A program made the translations under genes and the position numbers. A DNA stretch of 64,000 nucleotides from Anaerospora hongkongensis (GTDB lineage Bacteria > Bacillota > Negativicutes > Sporomusales > DSM-15969): assembly GCF_004339805.1 (NCBI RefSeq), contig NZ_SLUI01000008.1, positions 62,001 through 126,000 of the forward strand, read 5' to 3'. The notes under the pieces were generated by a model. That model saw nothing but the letters and a program-made list of their open reading frames with translations, did not search any database and had not been told where the DNA came from. How positions within the stretch are numbered: the first letter of the stretch is position 1; each line of letters opens with the position of its first letter. Below, in pieces: positions 8,482-16,399 of this stretch.

Positions 8482-9996
8482 TTATTTTTTCTTTTTATTT
8501 CTCTTCTGCTTTTTCTGCTCTTTTTGCTCGGTATTTTCTGTTGCTGCTAGGGCTGGGGCTGGCTTTAATACAGTTTTCAGTACTCCCCAGACTTGCTCTT
8601 CTTCAAAATCCTTGCGCCAGGCAGCAACTCCTGCCAATTGATACTTCAACGCGAGCTGGGCTTTCAGCTTCAGCGAATCTGACTCTTCCAGCCAAATTTT
8701 ATATTGTTTATCGCTTTTCGTATATTCAGCATAGAACTGGCCTTTGTCTTCCTGCCAGACAGGCTTAACACCATTTTCCCGAAGAATTTCATTCGCCTGC
8801 GTCATTGACAATGTTTTTGCCTGCACCTTAATAGTACCATCACTGCTGCTTTCTTCCCATTCACGGGTATAAAAGGGAATCCCGAGAATTACTTTTTCTT
8901 TTGGTATATCCGCCAAAGTTGCCACAATTCCTTTTTCAACCCAGCCGTAGGAAGCGACCGATCCGCTGACAGGACTTAGGCGGGGATGCTCATCATAGGC
9001 CATTACCATAACATAATCGGCGATTTGGCCAAGCTCACGCCGGTCGTAGCAGCGCGACCAGAAGGCCGAGTTGGAAGGAATCGTAACATCAATAGACAAA
9101 GCTGCATTCTGCTCATGCAAAGCAGCTGCCAGCAGCTTTACAAACGAAGCAAATCGATCCTTATCCTCTTCATACATATTTTCGAAATCAAGATTAATGC
9201 CATCAAGATTATAGAGACTCACATACAGCACCAGCTGTTTAATTATGTTTTGCTGCGCATTTGCATCCTGCAATATTTTTCTTGTCAAACCCCGGTCAAA
9301 GCCATTAGATAATAATGCCCATACCTTATACCTTTTTTCATGTGCATCAGCAACATAGCGCTGGTCGGCTTTATTCAGCACCAGGCCATCAGCATTGGCG
9401 ATCGTGAACCAGGTAGGTAAGATAACATCCAGACCATCAATTGCCGGTTCAATCCCTAAATTGCGGTTTACGAGCCCTACATGGTCCCACACGGCATTAA
9501 TCTTGCCCGTAAAAACAGCCTTATCTCTTGGTTTATTTACTTGATATGCCGTATAGCCCAAGCTGGCTTCCGGAATTAAGTCTACAATCCTTTCTTCTTT
9601 ACGCGGTTTAGCGGTTACCCCCAATATACGGTCTAAGTTGTATAGATTGATATAAGGCTTACCAGCAATGAGCTTTAAGGGAAAATTAAGCGTTAATCCT
9701 TTTTGCAGGGTGCGATCCAAATTGGCTGTTTCCAGTTGAAATCTTGGAGTGCCTAGCGTCACATATACTCGCTTTTCTGCCAAATCAAACCGCAGCTGCT
9801 CATCAGAATACCATTTTACCGTCTCAACCGGCAGCCAGGTCTCGCCTCTGTCAACAAATGCTTTGGTTCCGCTGTCCACTTTTGCTCCCCATGCATCAGT
9901 CACAACAATATCGTTTTCCAGCAGCTGCGCCATGGAAACAACGGGAGTAAACAATAGCAATAGTCCCAAAAAAGTTAGAATGAACCGGTTACACAT
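8482..9996 (-). CDS. secreted glycoside hydrolase family 18 protein
   Basis: A 504-residue exported protein: a signal peptide or N-terminal anchor (FILTFLGLLLLFTPVVSMAQ), a region at about 25-140 that resembles copper-amine-oxidase-N/stalk domains (paired VETVKWYSD and LYNLDRILGV), and a GH18 barrel from about 150. The catalytic signature LDGINLDFEN carries D265, D270 and the acid E272. Such YdhD/YaaH-like enzymes act on N-acetylglucosamine polymers, commonly spore cortex or wall peptidoglycan. The tail is very lysine-rich (EQKKQKRNKKKK), which may bind anionic polymers. The ATG at 9996 is chosen because GGAGG sits just upstream. Confidence 0.88.
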   Translation of the reverse strand: MCNRFILTFLGLLLLFTPVVSMAQLLENDIVVTDAWGAKVDSGTKAFVDRGETWLPVETVKWYSDEQLRFDLAEKRVYVTLGTPRFQLETANLDRTLQKGLTLNFPLKLIAGKPYINLYNLDRILGVTAKPRKEERIVDLIPEASLGYTAYQVNKPRDKAVFTGKINAVWDHVGLVNRNLGIEPAIDGLDVILPTWFTIANADGLVLNKADQRYVADAHEKRYKVWALLSNGFDRGLTRKILQDANAQQNIIKQLVLYVSLYNLDGINLDFENMYEEDKDRFASFVKLLAAALHEQNAALSIDVTIPSNSAFWSRCYDRRELGQIADYVMVMAYDEHPRLSPVSGSVASYGWVEKGIVATLADIPKEKVILGIPFYTREWEESSSDGTIKVQAKTLSMTQANEILRENGVKPVWQEDKGQFYAEYTKSDKQYKIWLEESDSLKLKAQLALKYQLAGVAAWRKDFEEEQVWGVLKTVLKPAPALAATENTEQKEQKKQKRNKKKK

Positions 9997-10066
9997 ACTT
10001 CCTCCAGTGGTTTCTATCATACAATATTACATAATATAATATTCGTGGCTAGTTACAAATTTCCTG

Positions 10067-10939
10067 TTACAAACGCTCTCCATTTGGCTGGCTTGTATCG
10101 ACTACAGGATAAGAACCAAAGCTTTTAAACCAGATACTTTTTTCCTGTACAGCCTTAACGGCTGCGAATACCTCGTAGTCTGCCAAACTGCCATCCAGAT
10201 CAAGAAAAAAGATATAGGCTCCCATTTGTGTACGGGCAGGGCGTGACTCAATCCGCGTCAAATTCACATTACGCCGGGCAAACTCCTGTAAAATTTCACA
10301 CAAGCTGCCTGGCTTCTTGCCATCGATTTGACATACAATAGACGTCTTATGCGGTTCTTTTTGTAAAACTGCCGGTTTTCGCCCCAAAACCAGAAAGCGG
10401 GTGCTGTTATACGAATTATCCTGAATGCCTGCTGCGGCAACATCCAATTCATATAATTTTGCAGCTCGCAAACTGCCTATTGCCGCATGATTGGGCATAC
10501 CTGACGCGACACAGCATGCTGCTTCCGCTGTACTTTGCACTGCTTTGACCTGAGCAGACGGATAGTGTTCCTGCAGATAGCTGCGACACTGCGCCAGTGC
10601 CTGACTGTGAGATACGATCACTTCAACAGGACCATTTTGTGGATTTACCAGCAAGTTATGTCTGATCGCATGCGTAGATTCCCTGATGATAAATAGATTT
10701 TCCACAAGGGCCAGCGTGTCTAAGGTAATGGTTACTGAACCTTCCAGAGAGTTTTCGACAGGCACCACGCATTCATCACTAACACCGTTTACAACTGACA
10801 TAATGGCGGCGTCAATGCTGCTATACGCAGTAAAAAGCACTTGATTTCCTGTATGAATTTGATAGGCAACTTCTTCGCTGTAAGTCCCGCGTGGTCCTAA
10901 ATAAGCAACTGTCTTTTCTTCGCATTCCTGTTTCAGCAT
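10067..10939 (-). CDS. pheA: prephenate dehydratase
   Basis: A 290-residue enzyme turning prephenate into phenylpyruvate in phenylalanine synthesis. N-terminal periplasmic-binding-like catalytic domain with AYLGPRGTYSEEVA, VPVENSLEGSV and NSTRFLVLG (the TRF motif), then a C-terminal ACT domain (KTSIVCQI..KPGSLCEIL, LTRIESRP) for feedback inhibition by phenylalanine. No chorismate mutase domain, as usual in Firmicutes. Start ATG 10939 follows GGGAGGAACAGCA. It is governed by the T-box leader just upstream. Confidence 0.96.
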   Translation of the reverse strand: MLKQECEEKTVAYLGPRGTYSEEVAYQIHTGNQVLFTAYSSIDAAIMSVVNGVSDECVVPVENSLEGSVTITLDTLALVENLFIIRESTHAIRHNLLVNPQNGPVEVIVSHSQALAQCRSYLQEHYPSAQVKAVQSTAEAACCVASGMPNHAAIGSLRAAKLYELDVAAAGIQDNSYNSTRFLVLGRKPAVLQKEPHKTSIVCQIDGKKPGSLCEILQEFARRNVNLTRIESRPARTQMGAYIFFLDLDGSLADYEVFAAVKAVQEKSIWFKSFGSYPVVDTSQPNGERL

Positions 10940-10965
10940 TGCTGTTCCTCCCTTAACATGCAATA

Positions 10966-11225
10966 AAAAAACTTCCCGCCCCGAAAAGGACGGGAAGTTA
11001 TTCCCGTGGTACCACCTAAATTATCCGCCAAAGGCGAATCACTTGCTAAAGTACGGGCACTAAGCCGATACTTCCCTTTCTGTAACGGTAAAGGCTCCGG
11101 CGTAACCTACACTTTGCCTTCAGGCAAATTTCAGACCGCAACTCCCAGGTGAACTTCAGCCAAACCTTTAGTACCAGGCTCCCACCTCTTCCCGGCTCTC
11201 TGCGACAACAGTTTACGCTTACTTT
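10966..11225 (-). promoter_or_regulatory. T-box leader (phenylalanine) upstream of pheA
   Basis: The T-box sequence AGGTGGTACCACG is at 11005-11017 (minus strand) and a strong terminator with a U tract at 10966-10999. Stem I lies at about 11130-11205 with the AGAGAG element. A UUC phenylalanine triplet is placed at 11151-11153 where the specifier is expected. Scarcity of charged tRNA-Phe would switch on pheA. Confidence 0.9.
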
Positions 11226-11264
11226 TCCTGATCCTCGTTATTCGTTATTTCAGTTATTGCTGTT

Positions 11265-11293
11265 ACTGTACCATAAGGTACAAAACGATGCAA
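11265..11293 (-). promoter_or_regulatory. probable promoter of the pheA leader
   Basis: TTGCAT (11288-11293) and TACAGT (11265-11270) with a 17-bp spacer, upstream of the T-box. Both boxes depart from consensus. Confidence 0.5.
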
Positions 11294-11317
11294 TATATTT
11301 TTTCAATCTGCCGCAAT

Positions 11318-12379
11318 TCAGCTGTTTTCCCGGCCAGCCTGAACCAAAACTGTAAAAGCGTCTACAATGTCCGGGTCAAACTGTCTTTTCTTCTCCAGCT
11401 GTAAAATGGCAATCGCACTTTCAACATCCCGCCGCCCAAGTATAGACCGGCCTGTCGTCATCGCATCGAAGGCATCAATTACGGCAATTACCCTCGCTCC
11501 GAAAGGGATATTGTCTCCCGCCAGGCCATCCGGATACCCACGACCATCATACCGTTCATGGTGATGGCGGACCAGTAATTCGGCATCCTTAAGGCCTCTT
11601 ACATTCCGGGCAATCTCTGCGCCAATGCCGGCATGCTTGCGAATAATCTCATAATTAGAATCCGTTAACTCCGCCTGCGCCAGGATGTCTTGAGCAATTG
11701 TTGCTTTGCCGATATCGTGAATTAATGCGGCTTTGGTAATTAAGGCAACTTCCTCTGGCGACAGCTCAAGCGACTGGGCCAGATCATGAGCCAGATTGCT
11801 GACAGTAACCGAATGTCCCTGTCCGAACGGATCCTTAAGCTCAAACATATTAACCATCACTTTTACGACTTCCAGAAAGTCTGCTTCATGTTGCGCTATT
11901 GCTTCTTGTTCGCTGGTTTGCTCGCGCAATAGATTAATGATAGATAGAAGGCGATTCTGAAAAACAGTAATAAAGCTGCTGTGAATATGCGCGATCCCCT
12001 GGGAAGTAGGAACCGACCAGGCTAATGATTCCGCCGTCCCTGTTTCCAACGCTCTCTTCAGGGCCGCATCCTGAGGCTGCCCGGGGCAGCCTGACTGCAG
12101 CCGGCTGTAGGCCAAATTAGTAAAACCTATTTTCCCTTCCCGGTTATAACAAGCGATTCCATAGGGAATACTCTGCCATATAGCATTATGGAACTTCACG
12201 TCTTCCCTGATTTTATGCAGCCAATATTGACTAAAACCAACATAAATCACCATGAGTATTACCAATGCAAGCCGGAGAATGTGGTTAGCCAATGCGTTAC
12301 TGTCAACAATTACGCCAAATATTTGTAAAATCGCCATCGCAACAACAATGATTACTAATGGGCGTTCAACGTATTTCAT
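11318..12379 (-). CDS. membrane-anchored HD-GYP domain protein (c-di-GMP phosphodiesterase-like)
   Basis: A 353-residue protein: two membrane helices (about 8-25 and 34-50), a PAS-like segment at 62-150 (AIWQSIPYGIACYNREGKIGFTNLAY), a short helix, then an HD-GYP domain at about 165-345. The metal-binding HD is at 221-222 (LIHDIGK), followed by the HHERYDGRGYPDGL motif with GYP at 281-283. HD-GYP enzymes degrade cyclic di-GMP to GMP, or act on related dinucleotides. Start ATG 12379 is preceded by AGAGAGGTGATT. It stands alone between the pheA leader and a divergent CsoR gene. The signal sensed is unknown. Confidence 0.88.
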   Translation of the reverse strand: MKYVERPLVIIVVAMAILQIFGVIVDSNALANHILRLALVILMVIYVGFSQYWLHKIREDVKFHNAIWQSIPYGIACYNREGKIGFTNLAYSRLQSGCPGQPQDAALKRALETGTAESLAWSVPTSQGIAHIHSSFITVFQNRLLSIINLLREQTSEQEAIAQHEADFLEVVKVMVNMFELKDPFGQGHSVTVSNLAHDLAQSLELSPEEVALITKAALIHDIGKATIAQDILAQAELTDSNYEIIRKHAGIGAEIARNVRGLKDAELLVRHHHERYDGRGYPDGLAGDNIPFGARVIAVIDAFDAMTTGRSILGRRDVESAIAILQLEKKRQFDPDIVDAFTVLVQAGRENS

Positions 12380-12486
12380 CTGTTAATCACCTCTCTTCAC
12401 CCATTATGCTACTATATATTATGTTGAGTTAATGAGCTCTGCCACTTCTCTCCGTTTTTAATCTGAAGACTAAAAGAGGTACAACT

Positions 12487-12762
12487 ATGTCAGAAACTTT
12501 ACCGCGCACAGAAACCTTGAACCGGCTTCGGAATATTCGAGGTCATATTGCGGGCATTGAAAGAATGGTTGACGAACAGCAAGACTGTGGCAATATCTTA
12601 ATCCAGCTTTCTGCCGTCCGTTCTTCCATTGAAAAAATAGGCCTGATGCTGCTGGAAAATAACGCACTGAATTGTGTGCGTAACAGCAATTATTCGACAA
12701 CGGACGATCAGAAAAACTTAGAACAGGCTATCAGGCAGATGCTGACCTTTCTAAAAAGATAA
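12487..12762 (+). CDS. CsoR/FrmR family repressor with CstR-like Cys-Asn-Cys signature
   Basis: A 91-residue all-helical DUF156 protein (LNRLRNIRGHIAGIERMV, LIQLSAVRSSIEKIG). The family makes DNA-binding tetramers that sense metals, formaldehyde or persulfides. In copper sensors the ligands are Cys, His, Cys; here they read C34, N59, C63 (ENNALNC). Loss of the histidine while both cysteines stay 29 residues apart is the pattern of the persulfide sensor CstR. The call of persulfide sensing is inference. AGAGGTACAACT precedes the ATG. It converges on a TlpA-like thioredoxin gene across a shared terminator. Confidence 0.85.
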   Translation: MSETLPRTETLNRLRNIRGHIAGIERMVDEQQDCGNILIQLSAVRSSIEKIGLMLLENNALNCVRNSNYSTTDDQKNLEQAIRQMLTFLKR

Positions 12763-12795
12763 CAGCCACCCGCTGCCGGGTGGCTGTTATCTTTT
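12761..12795. terminator. bidirectional terminator
   Basis: A 12-bp perfect stem (12761-12772 with 12777-12788) with a 4-nt loop, flanked by AAAAGAT on the left and ATCTTTT on the right, thus usable from both sides. Confidence 0.85.
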
Positions 12796-12807
12796 AACGT
12801 TAAGCAA

Positions 12808-13329
12808 TTATAACCCTTTAATTACTTCTTCCAATTCGCTCATTGTTACCGGTCCTGACTTGCGAAATTTAATCAGACCGTCTTTGTCAATAACGATAGT
12901 AGTAGGAATAGCGCTTATGCGGAAGTTTTTTGCAACGGTGCCGTCATTATCCAAAAGCGTTGTCATCGTATAGTTGTTTTTATTAATAAACTCGCCAACT
13001 TTGTCACTGTCCTCCTGGATGTCGACTGCATAAAATGCCAAGGACTGCTGGTACTTTTTGGCGAACTTGTTTAATTCAGGCAGTTCCTCCCTGCATGGCG
13101 GGCACCAGGTAGCCCAAAAATTAATGACCGTAACTTTCCCTGACGAACCAACCGTTATCGGCTTACCGTCTAAGTTGGTCAACGTAAAACCATCAAACTG
13201 CTTTCCGGGCGTTACACCGATTTCAGCGGTAACCGTTTTTGTTGCCTTACCAGTATGAACAGCTATATACCACAGGCCTGTAACAGCCAAAATAACACAC
13301 ATTGCAATCAATAAAAAACGTTTTCGCAC
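12808..13329 (-). CDS. TlpA/ResA-like thiol-disulfide oxidoreductase, membrane-anchored
   Basis: A 173-residue protein with one N-terminal membrane anchor (about 4-22) and an extracytoplasmic thioredoxin fold. The active site is WCPPC with C76 and C79 inside NFWATWCPPC, and the cis-proline loop AIPTT is present. Such proteins reduce disulfides outside the membrane, for example in cytochrome c maturation or spore cortex formation. The start is GTG at 13329 after AGGAGGGATTATT. No ccdA or cytochrome c gene is next to it, so the partner is open. Confidence 0.88.
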   Translation of the reverse strand: MRKRFLLIAMCVILAVTGLWYIAVHTGKATKTVTAEIGVTPGKQFDGFTLTNLDGKPITVGSSGKVTVINFWATWCPPCREELPELNKFAKKYQQSLAFYAVDIQEDSDKVGEFINKNNYTMTTLLDNDGTVAKNFRISAIPTTIVIDKDGLIKFRKSGPVTMSELEEVIKGL

Positions 13330-13461
13330 AATAATCCCTCCTAAACCTCTATTCTTCGATCTTATTCGCTAACCTGACGTAAAATTCCTATACGAATTAA
13401 TTTACCTGCACCCTATCCTTTGGTAAACTATACCTAATCAGTTAATTAACAGGAGGTTTTT

Positions 13462-14250
13462 ATGCACCAGTATCTTTTCTTTATCGGAGATTTTCCCATC
13501 AGAGCATACGGGCTGATCCTCAGTCTAGCGATTATCCTTGCTACCGGAACCGCCTATTTTTTTGCCAAACAGGACGGGAGATGGCATCAGCATATTCCAG
13601 ATATGGGAATTTATTGCGGCCTGGCCGGTATTGTAGGTGCCCGCTTATGGGATGTATTCTTTTTTGACTGGCACTATTATCAGGATCATCTCTTGGAAAT
13701 TCCTTTCGTCTGGCAAGGCGGCATGGCAATTCAGGGAGGAGTCTTGCTCGGTACCATTGTCGGCTATCTTTATACAAAGCGGCATGGGATAGATACCTGG
13801 GCTTTTGCTGACATTGTAGCTGCTCCTGCCGTTATTATGGGGCAGGCAATCGGACGCATGGCAAATCTGATGAATGGTGATGCCTTTGGTCATCCTACGG
13901 GAGGGAATTTCGGCATTTTATATCCCACTACTACGCTGGCTTATCAAACTTACGGCAACCAGCCGCTATGGCCCGCAGAAATCTGGGAAGGCCAAATCGA
14001 TGTCATTATCTTTGTTCTTTTGCTGCTGTTTCGGACAACCAATCACGCTAAAGGACAAGTATTTATCCTTTATGCCGTGTTGTATTCCACAGCCCGCTTT
14101 TTCCTTGAATATCTGCGGGGTGATTACACCACCTTGCTGTGGGGATTGAAATCAGCCCAGCTGACTAGTCTGTCTGTCATTATATTGGGACTGGCACTCT
14201 TTTTCTGGGTTGGCAGAAAAAAGAGCCATTTGCCCAAAAAGGGCAAATAG
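13462..14250 (+). CDS. lgt: prolipoprotein diacylglyceryl transferase
   Basis: A 262-residue polytopic membrane enzyme that moves a diacylglyceryl group from phosphatidylglycerol to the lipobox cysteine of prolipoproteins. The family's signature is visible: GQAIGRMANLMNGDAFGHPT at about 126-145, the essential YGLILSLA near the N-terminus and GGMAIQGGVLLG for the second loop; the ARFFLEYLRGD motif lies near the C-terminus. Clear AGGAGG ribosome site before ATG 13462. It appears to be a single-gene unit. Confidence 0.95.
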   Translation: MHQYLFFIGDFPIRAYGLILSLAIILATGTAYFFAKQDGRWHQHIPDMGIYCGLAGIVGARLWDVFFFDWHYYQDHLLEIPFVWQGGMAIQGGVLLGTIVGYLYTKRHGIDTWAFADIVAAPAVIMGQAIGRMANLMNGDAFGHPTGGNFGILYPTTTLAYQTYGNQPLWPAEIWEGQIDVIIFVLLLLFRTTNHAKGQVFILYAVLYSTARFFLEYLRGDYTTLLWGLKSAQLTSLSVIILGLALFFWVGRKKSHLPKKGK

Positions 14251-14253
14251 CTC
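14223..14253. repeat. inverted repeat at the 3' end of lgt
   Basis: Arms 14223-14235 and 14241-14253 (one mismatch), AAAAA loop, overlapping the lgt stop. No T run follows, so a terminator role on the plus strand is doubtful. Confidence 0.5.
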
Positions 14254-14310
14254 AAGCAGATTGCTCGATTGTTAATGCTCCGCTGACAAATAGCTGCACT
14301 AGCACATCGA

Positions 14311-14334
14311 CCACTGCAGCATCAACTGCAGTGG
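14311..14334. repeat. perfect inverted repeat
   Basis: Nine-base arms 14311-14319 and 14326-14334 with a 6-nt loop in the lgt/hutP intergenic region. No T run on either side; role unknown. Confidence 0.45.
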
Positions 14335-14343
14335 ACAAGGCAA

Positions 14344-14371
14344 AAAGAGCCGGCCATCAGGCCGGCTCTTT
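14344..14371. terminator. intrinsic terminator
   Basis: GC-rich 9-bp stem (14347-14355 with 14360-14368) extended by A-T pairs; A run on the left, T run on the right, so it can stop lgt and the leftward hutP transcript. Confidence 0.85.
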
Positions 14372-14526
14372 ATCAATTTATTTCGAAGACCCGCTCTAGG
14401 TCGTTGAGCACGCTCTCCATCTCAAGTGTCTGCTTTTGGACAACAAAATGATGTGAGCGCGGGGAACTCCAGGGTAGCGAGTGAAGACAGTACAACGTAG
14501 CTGGGGCTTGTAGAGCGCCCGGCTGG
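14372..14526. other. unassigned tail between hutP stop and its terminator
   Basis: About 155 bases. On the minus strand the frame shifted by +1 from hutP stays open across this stretch to a TGA at 14373-14375, right at the foot of the terminator, and its last 25 codons read as a plausible charged helix (QKQTLEMESVLNDLERVF). It may be a worn coding tail, an intergenic repeat or chance. Confidence 0.35.
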
Positions 14527-14955
14527 TTACGGTTGATCTGACGGTAAGGACCGGTGCGCCAAGCCTACGGCAACTTCATTGAGATTCAATACTCCCACCC
14601 CAAAATAAATAGCTACGCACAAATGCTCTTCATAACGGGCAATGCCAATTTTCCCACCTACATTCAACCCGATAGCCCGGGAGGCAATTTGCTCCAGGGC
14701 CGCTCTAGTGGCACCGGCAACCGCTCCTTCCCCTACATGATTAGCAGCCACCACTCCCTGGCGCTGTGCAGCTACGACCGCACGTTCAATTATTTTCTTT
14801 ACGGACGGAACGAACTCTCCACCAAAATCAACAGCAACCGATAATATATTCCGCTTCTGCAACCCTTGGCGGGTATCTTGCTCGTCTTGCCGGGTTTCGC
14901 TAAGCGCCATGCGCAGTGCTGCCCGCCCTATATCAATACTGGTAATTTCGTTCAT
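14527..14955 (-). CDS. HutP family RNA-binding antiterminator-like protein
   Basis: A 142-residue protein with the HutP family pattern: an N-terminal helix SIDIGRAALRMALSE, the VAVDFGGEFVPSVKKIIERAVV segment, GEGAVAGATRAALEQI and the highly conserved glycine-rich stretch AIGLNVGGKIGIARYEEHLCVAI followed by HLN/NLNEVAVGLAHR. Bacillus HutP binds histidine and Mg2+ and then hut leader RNA as a hexamer to prevent termination. No hut gene is close by, so its target here is unknown. The start at 14955 (ATG) is chosen over an upstream frame opening because it gives the normal N-terminus and has AGGGTG upstream. Confidence 0.8.
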   Translation of the reverse strand: MNEITSIDIGRAALRMALSETRQDEQDTRQGLQKRNILSVAVDFGGEFVPSVKKIIERAVVAAQRQGVVAANHVGEGAVAGATRAALEQIASRAIGLNVGGKIGIARYEEHLCVAIYFGVGVLNLNEVAVGLAHRSLPSDQP

Positions 14956-15098
14956 AAAAAACGCACCCTTACAATTTATTTTCAACTTAAGAGCATTGTC
15001 CAATTTTATGGTAGCAGTCTACCTATCGGCTGTCAATATCTCAGCCCTACCCGTGAAAAGTAAAAAACCGGCTCGCTGCTGCGATGCCGGTTCTTAGC

Positions 15099-15794
15099 TT
15101 ATTTTTCACTGTCCCGAAAGGCCGGAGCCCCTTCCGTATCGGCTGCAACGCTGTGTGAGCGCTGTTTCAGCCAGTGTCCTATACCAACAACAGTCACTGT
15201 TAAAGCAATTTCAAGCGGCAAAGCATAAGCTTCAAGGATCGGCCCCATTGCAGCGTCAGCTACCATCATTTTCGATGCCGTCCAACCCAAAATTGCCGCT
15301 CCAATATAAATGATGATTGGATACCGGTCCATCAGGGACATCAGCATCTGGCTGCCAAAGACAACCAGCGGAACACTCATTGCCAATCCTGCAATAAGCA
15401 GGATCATATTGCCATTCGCCACTCCGGCAATAGCCAGAACATTATCAAGACTCATAATCAGATCAGCAAATAAGATTACTTTTATCGCTTCTGTAAAGCT
15501 CGCAGCTTCTTTGCAAGCCACATCGTGCTTTTTTTCTTCTCCCAGTAAACTTACAGCAATCCACAGTAACGCTAACCCACCTACAAATTGAACATAAGGA
15601 ATTTGCAGCAAGAGAGCTGCGATCATTGTTAAAACAATCCGCAACACCACTGCTCCCGCACTTCCCCAAAGGACAGCCTTTTTGCGCTGTTCGGGGGGTA
15701 AGTTTCTACTAGCCAGAGCTATGATGACCGCATTATCACCGCTTAGTATTAGATTGATGAATGTAATACTGCCTAACGCCGCCAATAGTTCCAT
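15099..15794 (-). CDS. TerC/YjbE family integral membrane protein (probable Mn2+ exporter)
   Basis: A 231-residue membrane protein with seven predicted helices. Both TerC acidic motifs are seen, LILSGDNAVIIALA near residue 17-30 and ADLIMSLDNVLAIAGVANG in the middle. TerC/YjbE proteins are linked to Mn2+ export and metalation of exported proteins. Here the yybP-ykoY manganese riboswitch sits directly upstream, which supports Mn2+ as the substrate. ATG 15794 follows AAGGGG. A paralogue without this riboswitch lies at 20228. Confidence 0.88.
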   Translation of the reverse strand: MELLAALGSITFINLILSGDNAVIIALASRNLPPEQRKKAVLWGSAGAVVLRIVLTMIAALLLQIPYVQFVGGLALLWIAVSLLGEEKKHDVACKEAASFTEAIKVILFADLIMSLDNVLAIAGVANGNMILLIAGLAMSVPLVVFGSQMLMSLMDRYPIIIYIGAAILGWTASKMMVADAAMGPILEAYALPLEIALTVTVVGIGHWLKQRSHSVAADTEGAPAFRDSEK

Positions 15795-15833
15795 CGAAAT
15801 AACCCCTTTCTCCTGAATGTTATAGAAAAACAA

Positions 15834-15863
15834 TAAAAGGCCTTACAAACTTTGTAAGGCCTT
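15834..15863 (-). terminator. riboswitch expression-platform terminator
   Basis: Thirteen-base arms (15837-15849 with 15851-15863), minus-strand U-rich tail, between the yybP-ykoY aptamer and the TerC gene; probably disrupted when Mn2+ is bound. Confidence 0.8.
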
Positions 15864-15865
15864 CT

Positions 15866-15994
15866 CTCCTCTAGCGAAAACAAGACCTTAGTATGCATTG
15901 GCCATACTAAAGGTCTCGCTGTTGGTTATTCCAACGGTATAGCCATGCGTTAGCAGTGGTGTTGACTATACCTAGTAGCTACTCCCCTTTAGAT
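15866..15994 (-). promoter_or_regulatory. yybP-ykoY manganese riboswitch
   Basis: On the minus strand it opens with AAAGGGGAGTAGCT (15977-15990), has a long P2 arm, then the AACCAACAGCGAGACCTTTAG region (15908-15930) that forms the second half of the Mn2+ pocket. The order and its place in front of a TerC gene match the known class. Confidence 0.9.
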
Positions 15995-16008
15995 ATTGAA
16001 TTATTATC

Positions 16009-16037
16009 ATCATATTATACCGGCCCATATCAGTCAA
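16009..16037 (-). promoter_or_regulatory. promoter of the TerC riboswitch transcript
   Basis: TTGACT (16032-16037) and TATGAT (16009-16014), 17-bp spacer, about 20 bp before the aptamer. Confidence 0.65.
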
Positions 16038-16089
16038 TACATTTCTCATTTCCTCCTATGTATTTTCCTGATTTGCAATAGACAAAACA

Positions 16090-16119
16090 TTGACGTGTCC
16101 ACGAGCGGTATACTATAAT
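16090..16119 (+). promoter_or_regulatory. promoter of the lysine riboswitch transcript
   Basis: TTGACG (16090-16095) and TATAAT (16114-16119) with an 18-bp spacer, 25 bp upstream of the aptamer. Confidence 0.8.
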
Positions 16120-16143
16120 CATAAATAGAAATAAATAGTGTGT

Positions 16144-16318
16144 CAGATAGAGGCGCGAATCATCATTATTACCTGTAATTAGCTTTGCCAAATGCCATGA
16201 GTTACAGAGAAAGGGATATTCGCCGAAGCGTAGGCTAAAAGGCTAACGTCTGCTGCTGGGCTTGTACTGAATAAGTGCAGGACTGTCACCTAGTATTTTT
16301 AGGTGGAGAACTATCTCA
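16144..16318 (+). promoter_or_regulatory. lysine riboswitch (L-box)
   Basis: P1 closes AGATAG (16145-16150) with CTATCT (16311-16316). Core motifs in order: AGAGGCGCGAA, GAGAAAGGG, CGCCGAAG, TGCTGGG and GACTGTCACC. These are the conserved bases of the lysine aptamer. Bound lysine should favour the terminator at 16341-16372. Confidence 0.93.
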
Positions 16319-16340
16319 TTAGCGGTAAGATATCTATCTT

Positions 16341-16372
16341 AAACAGCGTGAGATTGCTTCACGCTGTTTTTT
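16341..16372 (+). terminator. lysine riboswitch terminator
   Basis: Eleven-base arms (16341-16351 with 16359-16369) then a T run, 28 bp before the permease start. Confidence 0.9.
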
Positions 16373-16399
16373 TACGCAAATCTATAAGGAGGTTGAAGT

